From Candidatus Riflebacteria bacterium HGW-Riflebacteria-2 (lineage in GTDB: Bacteria; Muiribacteriota; Ozemobacteria; Ozemobacterales; Ozemobacteraceae), in the NCBI GenBank assembly GCA_002839435.1, contig PGYA01000003.1:62001-126000 (forward strand): 64,000 bases of DNA, written 5' to 3'. A program made the translations under genes and the position numbers. Positions within the stretch are counted from its first letter, which is position 1, and every line of letters starts with the position of its first letter. Below, in pieces: positions 26,660 through 35,528 of this stretch. Below the pieces are notes generated by a model. That model worked only from the letters and a program-made list of their open reading frames with translations. It was not told where the DNA came from and searched no databases.

Positions 26660-27205
26660 ATGAAACTTCTCAAAAAACTCATGCTGCTTCTGACATTATT
26701 AGTCTGCGCCGTCACTTTTTCCGGCTGCACAGACAAATTCTTCTTTCCTGCAGCGCATTTTACAGTTGTGTCGGTAACGCCAGACAAATTGCGACTCCCC
26801 AAAAAAGCTGAAACAACAACAGAAGAAGGTGCCGAAGAAAGCTCAGAAGAAGACGATGTTATCTTGCCTTCGACTTCTATCAGTTTGCTCTCTGACTCCA
26901 GCGTTCCGGCGAATCTCGTTTCATTTTCAATTACCTATACTACACGACTTGGAGATCCGATCCCGTCGGTTGAAGTGCCCGAAACTCCATATAATTTACA
27001 ACTTGCAGCTGCAGCAACGACAGAAATACCTATGAACCCTTATACAAGCAGGCTATTCAACCTGCTTGAACTGACCAGAGCAGACATATCACCGGTAAAT
27101 GCCAAAATGATACTTACGGTTAAAGATATCAACGGCAATAAAATTCAGGTTGAAGCACACTGTCTGTGCTATGCACGCTGGGATGAATTCGACACAGGCG
27201 GCTAA
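26660..27205 (+). CDS. Predicted lipoprotein of unknown function
   Basis: A 181-residue protein with a lipoprotein signal: charged start (MKLLKK), hydrophobic core and lipobox FSGC (Cys23). A Glu-rich low-complexity stretch (about 54-70) links the anchor to a beta-rich domain of about 110 residues with no recognised motif, ending in HCLCYARWDE. It may be the last gene of the envelope operon, 57 bases after arfB, and is followed at once by a strong terminator. Function unknown. Confidence 0.75.
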   Translation: MKLLKKLMLLLTLLVCAVTFSGCTDKFFFPAAHFTVVSVTPDKLRLPKKAETTTEEGAEESSEEDDVILPSTSISLLSDSSVPANLVSFSITYTTRLGDPIPSVEVPETPYNLQLAAAATTEIPMNPYTSRLFNLLELTRADISPVNAKMILTVKDINGNKIQVEAHCLCYARWDEFDTGG

Positions 27206-27227
27206 ACACAGCAAAAAATCTTATAGC

Positions 27228-27262
27228 AAAGGGGTCGTCTCCGTTATGAGACGACCCCTTTT
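27228..27262. terminator. Rho-independent terminator, probably bidirectional
   Basis: A perfect 14-bp stem (AAAGGGGTCGTCTC and its complement) with a six-base loop. A-rich and T-rich flanks are present on both sides, so it can end the plus-strand operon and the convergent FecR gene. Confidence 0.9.
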
Positions 27263-27284
27263 ATAAATCCGTTATGTCAGCTGA

Positions 27285-28025
27285 TTATTTGGGATTGACT
27301 TTGTTTCTAAGCTTATCCATCTGTTGGAAGGCATCCTGAGTGCGCGCATCGCTTTCGCCGAATTCATATTTAAGGTTCTGATATCGCAGGAACAGGCGAT
27401 AAATGTCGTTTTCATCCACCCTGGGTTCCCATTCTGCGTCGGCCCATTCAGCCTTTTTAAGTGCGACATTGAATTTATAGGGTCTGGCCATATCTGATTC
27501 AGCGTCACAGTGGGTAGCGAAGCCCGAGCGAACGACCATACCGCGTTTTGTTTTGCGGCTTCTGGCTTCAACAGCGCCTTCGGTTACTGACAGAGAGGTG
27601 CGCCGGCGCGAACCGACTGCAATCTCAAATTCGGTTCCCCTGATTCCGGCCACCAGAGTTGGTGTTTCGATTTTGAATTCAGTTCCGCGTTTGGTGAATT
27701 TGTACCAGGTTTTACCTTTGAAAACCTTGATGCTGAGGGGCTGTACTTCAACGAGCGTGCGTTCTTTGATGCGCATCAGCGTACCATCGCCATATACCAG
27801 CGTGGCCTTCGATTCTCGCAGCGTCTCAAGAAGATCGCCGGCATAAAGATCGACCGACTGCGTGATGACATCTGTTTTTGCGCTGCCAACGCGGGTCAGC
27901 TTCACCTGACCGCTTATGATCTCAAGCCTGGCATCGAGAGCCACCAGCGTGCTGGTTTCAGCCCAGGCAGTAGTAAAACACATGATAAAACATACAAACA
28001 GGAAGCACAGCTTGGTGCGGTTCAT
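27285..28025 (-). CDS. Exported FecR-domain protein
   Basis: A 246-residue protein with a signal peptide (MNRTKLCFLFVCFIMCFTTA, cut after WAE). The FecR-type domain at about 50-165 has the usual GDLLETLRESKATLVYGDGTLMRI, TPTLVAGIRGTEFEI and VTEGAVEARS. FecR domains bind or sense in the periplasm; here there is no cytoplasmic anti-sigma part and no ECF sigma gene nearby, so it is of the secreted FecR kind. AAGGAGG is nine bases before the ATG, and a perfect sigma-70 promoter lies at 28075-28103, predicting strong constitutive expression. A second FecR-like protein is encoded at 39204. Confidence 0.88.
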   Translation of the reverse strand: MNRTKLCFLFVCFIMCFTTAWAETSTLVALDARLEIISGQVKLTRVGSAKTDVITQSVDLYAGDLLETLRESKATLVYGDGTLMRIKERTLVEVQPLSIKVFKGKTWYKFTKRGTEFKIETPTLVAGIRGTEFEIAVGSRRRTSLSVTEGAVEARSRKTKRGMVVRSGFATHCDAESDMARPYKFNVALKKAEWADAEWEPRVDENDIYRLFLRYQNLKYEFGESDARTQDAFQQMDKLRNKVNPK

Positions 28026-28074
28026 CGTATAAAGCCTCCTTGACCACGGGGGTCGAATTACCGAAGTTTCCTAA

Positions 28075-28103
28075 ATTATAAGAATGCCCTGCCAAGGTGT
28101 CAA
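28075..28103 (-). promoter_or_regulatory. Consensus sigma-70 promoter of the FecR gene
   Basis: On the minus strand TTGACA and TATAAT, both perfect, are 17 bases apart. The expected start is near 28068, about 43 bases before the start codon. It shows that the genome uses ordinary sigma-70 signals. Confidence 0.88.
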
Positions 28104-28119
28104 TGGCAGTACCCGCAAA

Positions 28120-28731
28120 TTATTTAACGGCGGGTTGTTCAGCCTGTCGCTTCTCGACGTATTCCGCAAAAATACTGGTCAATTCACCAATAGCGGCATT
28201 AAGGTCATCGTTAATTACAGTATAGCGGTAATGATCGCGATAATCAAGTTCCTTGCGGGCATTTTCAAGGCGATGCCTGAGAGAATGCTCGCTGTCCATG
28301 TTGCGCTTGCGAATACGGCTTTCAAGTGCATCGAAAGTCGGCGGTAAAATGAAAATCATGATAGATTCGGGAAATTTTTCGCGAATCTTCATGGCGCCCT
28401 GTACATCGATATTCAATATCACATGCCGACCAGCATCGAGGTTATCGACGAGGAACTGGCGGGGAGTTCCGTAATAGTTGCCGTGTACAAAAGCCCATTC
28501 AGCAAACTCATCACGTTCTATGGCTTTTTCGAACTCTTCGGCGGCACAGAAAAAGTATTCCTGGCCGTTGGTTTCACCACCGCGCGGGGCGCGTGAAGTG
28601 GTAGATATCGAGTAAACGACGTCGGGCGCGAAGCGGTTGACTATAGCATTGCACAGCACAGTCTTGCCGACGCCGGAAGGCCCGGAAACAATGAAAAGAT
28701 AGCCCTTTCGGGTAATTTGTGATGAATTCAT
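28120..28731 (-). CDS. gmk: Guanylate kinase
   Basis: A 203-residue enzyme converting GMP and ATP to GDP and ADP. Motifs: P-loop SGPSGVGKT (about 16-24), the GMP-binding region STTSRAPRGGETNGQEYFF, then HGNYYGTP and ILNIDVQGA. Length is typical. It starts seven bases after the gpmI stop and is transcribed with it from the promoter at 30322-30351. Only a weak AAGG is visible close to the ATG, so translation may depend on coupling to gpmI. Confidence 0.96.
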   Translation of the reverse strand: MNSSQITRKGYLFIVSGPSGVGKTVLCNAIVNRFAPDVVYSISTTSRAPRGGETNGQEYFFCAAEEFEKAIERDEFAEWAFVHGNYYGTPRQFLVDNLDAGRHVILNIDVQGAMKIREKFPESIMIFILPPTFDALESRIRKRNMDSEHSLRHRLENARKELDYRDHYRYTVINDDLNAAIGELTSIFAEYVEKRQAEQPAVK

Positions 28732-28738
28732 CGCCTTA

Positions 28739-30277
<1,539 letters not shown>

Positions 30278-30321
30278 ATTTCAAACCTTGCTAAAAATTG
30301 AAAATACCTCAGGTTTGGCGG

Positions 30322-30351
30322 ATTATAACCGCGTTGCCATGAATATGTCAA
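30322..30351 (-). promoter_or_regulatory. Sigma-70 promoter of gpmI-gmk
   Basis: On the minus strand a perfect TTGACA and a perfect TATAAT are 18 bases apart, giving a leader of about 38 bases before gpmI. Confidence 0.82.
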
Positions 30352-30388
30352 ATTTTAGCAGGCAAAGGCTTTATCAGCGCCATTTGCG

Positions 30389-30417
30389 TTGACTTTCACA
30401 CGCGGCTCTGGTAAAAA
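30389..30417 (+). promoter_or_regulatory. Promoter of pth, predicting a leaderless mRNA
   Basis: TTGACT and TAAAAA are 17 bases apart. The usual distance to the start of transcription falls at 30424-30425, on the A of the pth ATG itself, and no ribosome binding site is present in between. Confidence 0.55.
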
Positions 30418-30424
30418 ACTGTCT

Positions 30425-31027
30425 ATGATCATCGCAGGACTTGGAAATCCCGGAAGAGAATACGAAAACACCAGACACAACGCCGGCTTCTGGGCTGCTG
30501 ACGCTATTGCCGACAAATTCCATGTTGCGATGAACATGCGACAACACCAGGCTTTATGCGGTCAGTTGCTCATGCATGGTCAGCAACATATTCTGGTAAA
30601 GCCGCAAACATATATGAACCTTTCCGGCGAAGCTGTTGCCGGCGTGATGATCGACAATGATACCCCCCCTGAGGAACTGCTGGTGGTTATAGATGATATA
30701 AACCTGCCGGCCGGGCGCATCAGAATGCGGGCCAGCGGCAGCGACGGCGGTCATAACGGCCTGAAATCAATTATCAGTCACATTGGTCGCAACTTCTGGC
30801 GACTGCGTATCGGAGTCGGACAACCGCTGAAAGAAGACGAGAGTTCGCATGACAAGTTGGTATCGCACGTCCTTGGCACTGTCAACGCAGAAGAAATGGC
30901 AGTTTTTCGCCTGGTTCTCGCAGAAATTCCTGAAATAGCGGCACTCTGGTTGCTTGGCATGGGTAACAAGGCAATGACCAGTTACAATGGCATGAATTTT
31001 CTTCAGCCTGAGCCGCCATCTGATTGA
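30425..31027 (+). CDS. pth: Peptidyl-tRNA hydrolase
   Basis: A 200-residue enzyme that recycles tRNA from peptidyl-tRNA dropped by ribosomes. Motifs: MIIAGLGNPGREYENTRHNAGF with the catalytic His, KPQTYMNLSGEAV, VVIDDINLP and GSDGGHNGLKSI. I start it at ATG 30425, where the family begins; the TTG at 30389 is the -35 box of a promoter and would add twelve foreign residues. No ribosome binding site precedes the ATG, consistent with a leaderless transcript. Confidence 0.95.
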   Translation: MIIAGLGNPGREYENTRHNAGFWAADAIADKFHVAMNMRQHQALCGQLLMHGQQHILVKPQTYMNLSGEAVAGVMIDNDTPPEELLVVIDDINLPAGRIRMRASGSDGGHNGLKSIISHIGRNFWRLRIGVGQPLKEDESSHDKLVSHVLGTVNAEEMAVFRLVLAEIPEIAALWLLGMGNKAMTSYNGMNFLQPEPPSD

Positions 31028-31090
31028 TGTGTGCGCGAGTGTGCAGCGTAATTTTACCTGTTATAATCTGTTCGATATAAATTGCAGCTA

Positions 31091-31119
31091 TTGCATTATG
31101 TATCGGGCTGCTTTATAAT
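31091..31119 (+). promoter_or_regulatory. Promoter of the cheC-cheD-fliA operon
   Basis: TTGCAT and a perfect TATAAT are 17 bases apart; start near 31126, leader about 24 bases. A second TATAAT at 31062-31067 lacks a -35 partner. Confidence 0.6.
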
Positions 31120-31149
31120 GGCACTGATTTGTAACTGAAGAGGTTGCTG

Positions 31150-31767
31150 ATGGAAGATGTTACCACCCTGACCAAAATACAGCTCGACGCTCTCAGAGAG
31201 GTCGGCAACATCGGTTCTGGTAATGCCGCCAGTGCGCTGGCGCAATTTCTTAACCGCAAAATCGACATGGCAGTGCCAAGCGCTACCATACTTGAATTCA
31301 AAGATATCCCGGCACTGCTGGGTGGTCCTGCCACTCAGGTCATGGGCATATTTCTGAAGGTTCTCGGCGAAATTTCCGGGCGATTTCTCCTTCTCATCCC
31401 GGAGAAAACCGCAATTAAGCTGCTTAAGACTCTCATTCCCGGATGCGAAATTGACAACCCGCTTAATATGTCAGAACTGGAAAGTTCCTGCATGCGCGAA
31501 GTCGGCAATATCCTGGCTGGAGCCTTTTTGAATGCCCTTTCAACCTTGGCACAGACGCCAATGCTCAACTCTCTGCCATCGATGACCTACGATATGGCAG
31601 GAGCCATGATCGACAGTGTGGTCGCCGACATGACCGCAGTGAGCGACAAGGTCTTGATGATCGAAACATCGTTTATCGAAAGCGAAGAAGACTTGAGAAT
31701 ACACATTTTTCTGCTGCCTGAACCCAAGTCTCTCACTCTATTGCTGCAGAAGATCGGAGTCGTCTAA
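31150..31767 (+). CDS. cheC: CheC-family CheY-P phosphatase
   Basis: A 205-residue protein with both active-site motifs of CheC: LREVGNIGSGNA (Glu17, Asn20) and MREVGNILAGAF (Glu117, Asn120). CheC dephosphorylates CheY-P and pairs with CheD in chemotaxis adaptation. GAAGAGG precedes ATG 31150; a TTG two codons earlier is less likely. CheD follows after three bases, as in many bacteria that use the CheC/CheD/CheY-P loop. The rest of the chemotaxis genes are not in the window. Confidence 0.9.
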   Translation: MEDVTTLTKIQLDALREVGNIGSGNAASALAQFLNRKIDMAVPSATILEFKDIPALLGGPATQVMGIFLKVLGEISGRFLLLIPEKTAIKLLKTLIPGCEIDNPLNMSELESSCMREVGNILAGAFLNALSTLAQTPMLNSLPSMTYDMAGAMIDSVVADMTAVSDKVLMIETSFIESEEDLRIHIFLLPEPKSLTLLLQKIGVV

Positions 31768-31770
31768 GAC

Positions 31771-32259
31771 ATGTCTGTCGTCATTCCGGTTGGCATGGGC
31801 GAACTCAAAGTTGCCAGAAGCCCAGAAACCCTGGCGGTTTATGGCATCGGCTCATGCGTGATTGTCTCTCTCTACGACACCAAAAGCAGGGTCGGGGGAA
31901 TAGCACATATCATGCTGCCTGATTCAAGTGGTATCGACAAAGAGCGCCTGAACCCGAATAAGTTTGCAGACACTGCGATTCCGGCTCTATACAATGCGAT
32001 TAAAGCTGAAGATGGCGTGTTCAAAGCAAATCTGCATGCAAAGATCGTTGGTGGCTCAGAAATGTTCCCGCCAACAGAAGATTTCGAAAACACTATCGGC
32101 CGCGACAATACCGTGGCAGTAAAAAAAGCTCTTAAAAAGATGGGATTCCCGATTGTCGCAGAAGATACCGGTGGCAAACGCGGGCGCTCGATTGAATTTG
32201 ATCTGGAAACTGGCCTTGTCAGGCTGTCAATCCTAGGCGAAGAGATGAGAGAACTGTAA
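31771..32259 (+). CDS. cheD: Chemoreceptor glutamine deamidase CheD
   Basis: A 162-residue enzyme that deamidates receptor glutamines and stimulates CheC. The catalytic Cys is in GIGSCV (Cys29) and the His in GGIAHIMLP (His46). Further family motifs are NKFADTAIPAL and AKIVGGSEMF. As I recall, Thermotoga CheD has a Thr six residues before the Cys as part of a triad; here that position is Val23, so the third residue may differ. It is tightly packed between cheC and the next gene. Confidence 0.93.
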   Translation: MSVVIPVGMGELKVARSPETLAVYGIGSCVIVSLYDTKSRVGGIAHIMLPDSSGIDKERLNPNKFADTAIPALYNAIKAEDGVFKANLHAKIVGGSEMFPPTEDFENTIGRDNTVAVKKALKKMGFPIVAEDTGGKRGRSIEFDLETGLVRLSILGEEMREL

Positions 32260-32664
32260 ATGACCCGATTATCGCTGCTCATGGGCTTGTTCATGGCTGT
32301 TACCGTTACCGGCATAGTTGTGCTGATGGCGATAATGGGCAATGTTAACTCAGGAACAATGATTTATCGCGGCTGTGTGATATTTTTCATTTTTGGAACG
32401 CTTGGTACGATACTCGGCAGCTTTCTCGAAGTTCTGCTGCTGCCCGGCACCACCGAAAAGGAAAGCGAAAAACTGAAACAGGAAATGATGCTCGAAGACA
32501 CCGATCTGCAGGCTGAGCTCGGCGATCTTCTCGACGATAACAATAACCCCAGGCACAGGACGGAAAACTATGGCACCCCTACCGATGAAGCCGGACAGAA
32601 AGCACAGGCAAGGTCTTACGACAGCGGAATGACCTCGCAGGGTGACTCGGCCGCGGTTTCATAA
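32260..32664 (+). CDS. Small membrane protein in the chemotaxis operon
   Basis: A 134-residue protein starting on the base after the cheD stop. Two membrane helices (about 5-27 and 36-60) are followed by an acidic, mostly disordered cytoplasmic tail with DLQAELGDLLDD and a Gln/Ser-rich end. No family recognised. Its place between cheD and the sigma-28 gene suggests a role in motility, perhaps flagellar assembly, but nothing in the sequence proves it. Confidence 0.75.
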   Translation: MTRLSLLMGLFMAVTVTGIVVLMAIMGNVNSGTMIYRGCVIFFIFGTLGTILGSFLEVLLLPGTTEKESEKLKQEMMLEDTDLQAELGDLLDDNNNPRHRTENYGTPTDEAGQKAQARSYDSGMTSQGDSAAVS

Positions 32665-32688
32665 GGCAGCCAGACACGGAGGGATGAT

Positions 32689-33528
32689 GTGAACAAAGAA
32701 CTTCTGGTAGGAAAAGAATCGCAGGAAATTACTGACCCAAAACTGAAGGCCCGCCTTCAGGACGAAGAGGACCAGCAACTCTGGGAACAGTATAAGACCA
32801 ATCACGATCAGCGCATCAAAGACGCGCTGATCATGAAGTATGCATCCTTCGTTAAATACGTGGCCGGGCGCATTGCAGTCAATCTGCCCAGCAACGTCGA
32901 ATTCGACGACCTCGTCAGCTATGGCATTCTTGGCCTTATCGACGCCATCGACAAGTATGATTCTGACCGCAATGTCAAATTCAAAACCTACGCCAAAACC
33001 CGTATTCGCGGCGCAATATTTGATGAACTGCGCGTTCTCGACTGGACACCAAGATCGATCCGCCAGAAAGCCCGCAAGCTGGAAAAGGCCTACGCCAAAC
33101 TAGAAGGCAAACTCGGCCGCGATGCACGCGACGAAGAAGTTGCCGAATATCTCAACATCGATATTTCAGAGCTGCACAAACTTTTTGACGAAACCAAAAA
33201 GTCTCTGCTGCTCTCTCTCGATGAAATCTTTTATGACGACGAAGAAGGCTCTTCACGCTTCGACTTCATCGAAGACCAGAAAAGCGACAATCCCCAGACC
33301 AAAATCGAAGAAGCAGAAGCCAAAAAGATTCTGGCTGACGCTATTTCCAAACTCTCTGACCGTGAGCGCATGGTCATAACCCTGTATTACTACGAAGAAC
33401 TTACATCCAAGGAAATTGGCAAGATCCTTGGAGTTTCCGATTCCCGAGTTTCTCAGCTGCATACCAAAGCAATACTGCGTCTGCGTGGTCGCCTCAGCCG
33501 CATCAAGGAAGCCTTGATGGCAAGCTGA
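32689..33528 (+). CDS. fliA: RNA polymerase sigma factor for flagellar genes (sigma-28, FliA/SigD family)
   Basis: A 279-residue group 3 sigma factor. Region 2 has NLPSNVEFDDLVSYGILGLIDAID and KTYAKTRIRGAIFDELR; region 3 has WTPRSIRQKARKLEKAYAKL; region 4 has LSDRERMVITLYYYEELTSKEIGKILGVSDSRVSQLH. The start is GTG with GGAGGG just upstream. An N-terminal extension of about 30 charged residues is a little longer than usual. WhiG is the same family, but the chemotaxis context favours motility. A strong terminator follows at 33542. No anti-sigma FlgM gene is visible nearby. Confidence 0.92.
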   Translation: MNKELLVGKESQEITDPKLKARLQDEEDQQLWEQYKTNHDQRIKDALIMKYASFVKYVAGRIAVNLPSNVEFDDLVSYGILGLIDAIDKYDSDRNVKFKTYAKTRIRGAIFDELRVLDWTPRSIRQKARKLEKAYAKLEGKLGRDARDEEVAEYLNIDISELHKLFDETKKSLLLSLDEIFYDDEEGSSRFDFIEDQKSDNPQTKIEEAEAKKILADAISKLSDRERMVITLYYYEELTSKEIGKILGVSDSRVSQLHTKAILRLRGRLSRIKEALMAS

Positions 33529-33541
33529 TTTCCAGAGCAAC

Positions 33542-33582
33542 AAAAACGCGGCGCCTTCAATATAGCAAGGCGCCGCGTTTTT
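33542..33582 (+). terminator. Rho-independent terminator after fliA
   Basis: A perfect 16-bp stem (AAAAACGCGGCGCCTT and its complement) with a nine-base loop, 14 bases after the fliA stop. The stem ends in a T-run. Confidence 0.92.
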
Positions 33583-33625
33583 ATTATGCCAAAGTCGCTG
33601 CCAGGAAACGAAGCCCTGGCATAAA

Positions 33626-33663
33626 ACAAAACGGGCCATCGCTGTCGCGATGACCCGTTTTGT
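33626..33663 (-). terminator. Terminator for the HAMP protein gene
   Basis: A ten-base outer stem (ACAAAACGGG with its complement) and a five-base inner stem (CATCG) are separated by a one-base mismatch. On the minus strand it is followed by a T-rich run. A smaller hairpin (33599-33605 with 33615-33621) lies just beyond. Confidence 0.7.
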
Positions 33664-33678
33664 TTGCCACCCTGTTTC

Positions 33679-34305
33679 TCAGGTGTGTTTTACTTCTTCT
33701 ACCCCTTCGTCGAGGTCTATCACCACTGTAGCCGCGCCGTTGTCGGCGCCTTCGATCTTGAACTGCTTGATCAGCTCGCGCAGTTCTGTGGCATTGGCGG
33801 CAAGCTTTTTAAACTTGTCATCACTTTCGAGGGTGTCGAGTTTTACGGCGATATCATCGGAAAGGGTTTTGGCCTTGGCCAGGGTTACCCTGAACTTTTT
33901 GAGCAACTCATTAAGAGCCGCTGCCAGCTCTTTAAGATTATCATTGCGACGCAGGCTGACTTCGAAAGTAAGGTCGCCCTCGCTTATTCTCTTGATACTC
34001 TGTTCCAGCTTGTAAGCGGGACCGGCCGTCTGATGCGAATACATGACGCTGACAATGAAAACGATAATCACATTAACAAAAATCAGCACTACCAGGCGCG
34101 GCCAGAACTCGGCGACGAAGTCTTGTAAAACAAGAGTCAAACTGCGTACTTCGCCCACTGTTTTGGTGGTATTCACAAAATAAGAACCAAGTACGTATAT
34201 GTTGCAGGCAGTGATGACCGCAACCAGAAAGGTCAGAAGCAGAATAGTTCCGGCAAATCTGCTCTGCATGTCTTTTGCAATAAAATAATTCTTACGCTGG
34301 CTCAA
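33679..34305 (-). CDS. Membrane protein with HAMP domain, no output domain
   Basis: A 208-residue protein. Two membrane helices (about 17-40 and 70-90) enclose a short periplasmic loop of about 30 residues. A HAMP domain follows (about 91-145: TAGPAYKLEQSIKRISEGDLTFEVSLRRNDNL with the usual spacing), then a helical segment and an acidic tail. There is no kinase, cyclase or MCP signalling domain. The start is TTG with AGGAGGG nine bases upstream. It lies beside the chemotaxis operon, on the opposite strand, so it may belong to the motility network. A strong promoter is at 34349-34377. Confidence 0.82.
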   Translation of the reverse strand: MSQRKNYFIAKDMQSRFAGTILLLTFLVAVITACNIYVLGSYFVNTTKTVGEVRSLTLVLQDFVAEFWPRLVVLIFVNVIIVFIVSVMYSHQTAGPAYKLEQSIKRISEGDLTFEVSLRRNDNLKELAAALNELLKKFRVTLAKAKTLSDDIAVKLDTLESDDKFKKLAANATELRELIKQFKIEGADNGAATVVIDLDEGVEEVKHT

Positions 34306-34348
34306 AGCTCAAACCCTCCTGAGGGGCAAATATCTACAGACTGTGTCT

Positions 34349-34377
34349 ATCTTACTAACTGCCTGTTTTTTTGTCAA
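34349..34377 (-). promoter_or_regulatory. Promoter of the HAMP protein gene
   Basis: On the minus strand a perfect TTGACA and TAAGAT are 17 bases apart. Its -35 box overlaps that of a plus-strand promoter for rlpA. Confidence 0.72.
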
Positions 34378-34401
34378 TGTAATACAAACCTGAATTATAA
34401 A
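34371..34401 (+). promoter_or_regulatory. Candidate promoter of rlpA
   Basis: TTGTCA (34371-34376) and TATAAA (34396-34401) are 19 bases apart, longer than ideal. TTATAA one base earlier gives 18. The -35 box shares five bases with the opposing promoter. Confidence 0.45.
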
Positions 34402-34453
34402 GATTCGCCAACATCAGGTAAAAAAACAGGCAATCTCTGCCGAGTTGACTAAC

Positions 34454-34855
34454 ATGAAAAAGCGCATATACAAATTTCTGCCGGTATTGTTACTGGCTCT
34501 CATGGCTTCCGGATGCGAAAGCAGTGGCAGCAAAAACCCGACAACAGCCGATACTGGCTACTACCAGACTGGTATCGCCTCGTGGTATGGCGCCGAATAT
34601 CAGGGTAAGCCGACGGCCTCCGGCGAACCTTTCGACAGGAAGGCCATGACGGCGGCTCATAAGGAACTGCCTTTCGGCACCTGGGTTCAGGTCTATAACC
34701 TGGAAAACGGTTACAAGGTCAGGGTGCGTATCAATGACCGCGGGCCATTTGTGGAAGGGCGTATCATCGATCTTTCAGAAAAAGCGGCCGACGAACTTGG
34801 CATGAAAATAGCCGGCCTGGCGCAGGTCGGCATTGACATCGTTTCGGGGCCGTGA
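34454..34855 (+). CDS. rlpA: RlpA-family septal lytic transglycosylase-like lipoprotein
   Basis: A 133-residue lipoprotein with lipobox ASGC (Cys21) and a double-psi beta-barrel RlpA domain: IASWYG, GEPFDRKAMTAAHKELPFGT, RINDRGPF with the conserved Asp, and IDLSEKAA. RlpA cleaves or binds denuded glycan strands in the envelope. It lacks the C-terminal SPOR domain of the E. coli protein, as many short RlpA proteins do. I use ATG 34454 because the lipoprotein signal starts there (MKKRIYKFLP); a TTG at 34445 adds three residues. It converges on the DUF3465-like gene, with four bases between the stops. Confidence 0.9.
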   Translation: MKKRIYKFLPVLLLALMASGCESSGSKNPTTADTGYYQTGIASWYGAEYQGKPTASGEPFDRKAMTAAHKELPFGTWVQVYNLENGYKVRVRINDRGPFVEGRIIDLSEKAADELGMKIAGLAQVGIDIVSGP

Positions 34856-34859
34856 CGGC

Positions 34860-35312
34860 TCAGAGCGGGTCTTCTTCGTCGCCTTTGGCAGTATAGCGCT
34901 GGTTTTCGTAGATTGCCCAGCCAGTCATGCGACCGCTCTTGCCTTTGTATGGGGCATAAACATGGCCACCGCGATGGTCATACTTATACTGGCCATAAAA
35001 CTGCACAAGACGACCAACATCAAACTTGATGGTCTCTGAACCTGTTACGTTATAAGTAAAATCAAACTCAGCCAGGTTGTCGCGGGTTTTAATACGACAA
35101 CTGACGCTATCGGTAGCAACCAGCGGGTAAACCTGCACGATATTGCCGCCATCACGCACTTCTGCGTCAGGCAGCTTCTGTTCGAACGCATCGGCTACGG
35201 TCAGATCCTGGCTGAAATAGTTGGCCAGGATAAAAATAGTGAAAACTACTATTGGTATGGCAACGAGAATGGCTTTGTCCTGCCATGTCAATTCTGGTGG
35301 TCGTTTGCTCAC
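34860..35312 (-). CDS. Membrane-anchored DUF3465-like protein
   Basis: A 150-residue protein with one N-terminal membrane helix (about 14-32) and an OB-like beta domain. The segment VGRLVQFYGQYKYDHRGGHV followed by GWAIYENQRY matches the pattern of DUF3465 (a VGD-V-FYGEYE-N--GGVIHW...GWI--NGK-Y type of sequence), as far as I can judge by eye. Function unknown. It converges on rlpA and diverges from the LysM/M23 gene. Confidence 0.7.
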   Translation of the reverse strand: MSKRPPELTWQDKAILVAIPIVVFTIFILANYFSQDLTVADAFEQKLPDAEVRDGGNIVQVYPLVATDSVSCRIKTRDNLAEFDFTYNVTGSETIKFDVGRLVQFYGQYKYDHRGGHVYAPYKGKSGRMTGWAIYENQRYTAKGDEEDPL

Positions 35313-35459
35313 AGATCATGACTCCCTGTGTATTTGCATGTTTTGAAAAACAATAGCACAAGTCGCAGTCGGCGTCCATCGCCAAAGATATTTTTTTTCC
35401 TGCTAAACAATCGCTGCTCATATGTCGATTCTTGTACTACGGCATAAACGAAGGAATTC

Positions 35460-35528
35460 ATGGACGAGTTCCGACAAACCAAAATTTTCGAAACGCCGGA
35501 ACTGCAAGGAGCGCAACGTGTGGAATAA
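35460..35528 (+). CDS. Possible 22-residue leader peptide upstream of the M23 gene
   Basis: A short frame starting at ATG 35460, with AAGGA just upstream (35451-35455, spacing four). It encodes MDEFRQTKIFETPELQGAQR plus two residues, and its stop falls inside the start of the peptidase gene in another frame. This could couple translation of the two. It may equally be chance. Confidence 0.25.
   Translation: MDEFRQTKIFETPELQGAQRVE
35506..35511 (+). promoter_or_regulatory. Ribosome binding site that fixes the GTG start at 35518
   Basis: AAGGAG lies six bases before GTG 35518. The longer in-frame ATG at 35422 has no such site and would add 32 residues ahead of the export signal. Confidence 0.7.

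Noticed and set aside
28112-28136. Terminator after gmk (ACCCGC/GCGGGT)
   Set aside because: Only six base pairs with a 13-base loop overlapping the stop codon; too weak.
31062-31067. Second TATAAT upstream of cheC
   Set aside because: No acceptable -35 at 16-18 bases; the box at 31114 is better placed.
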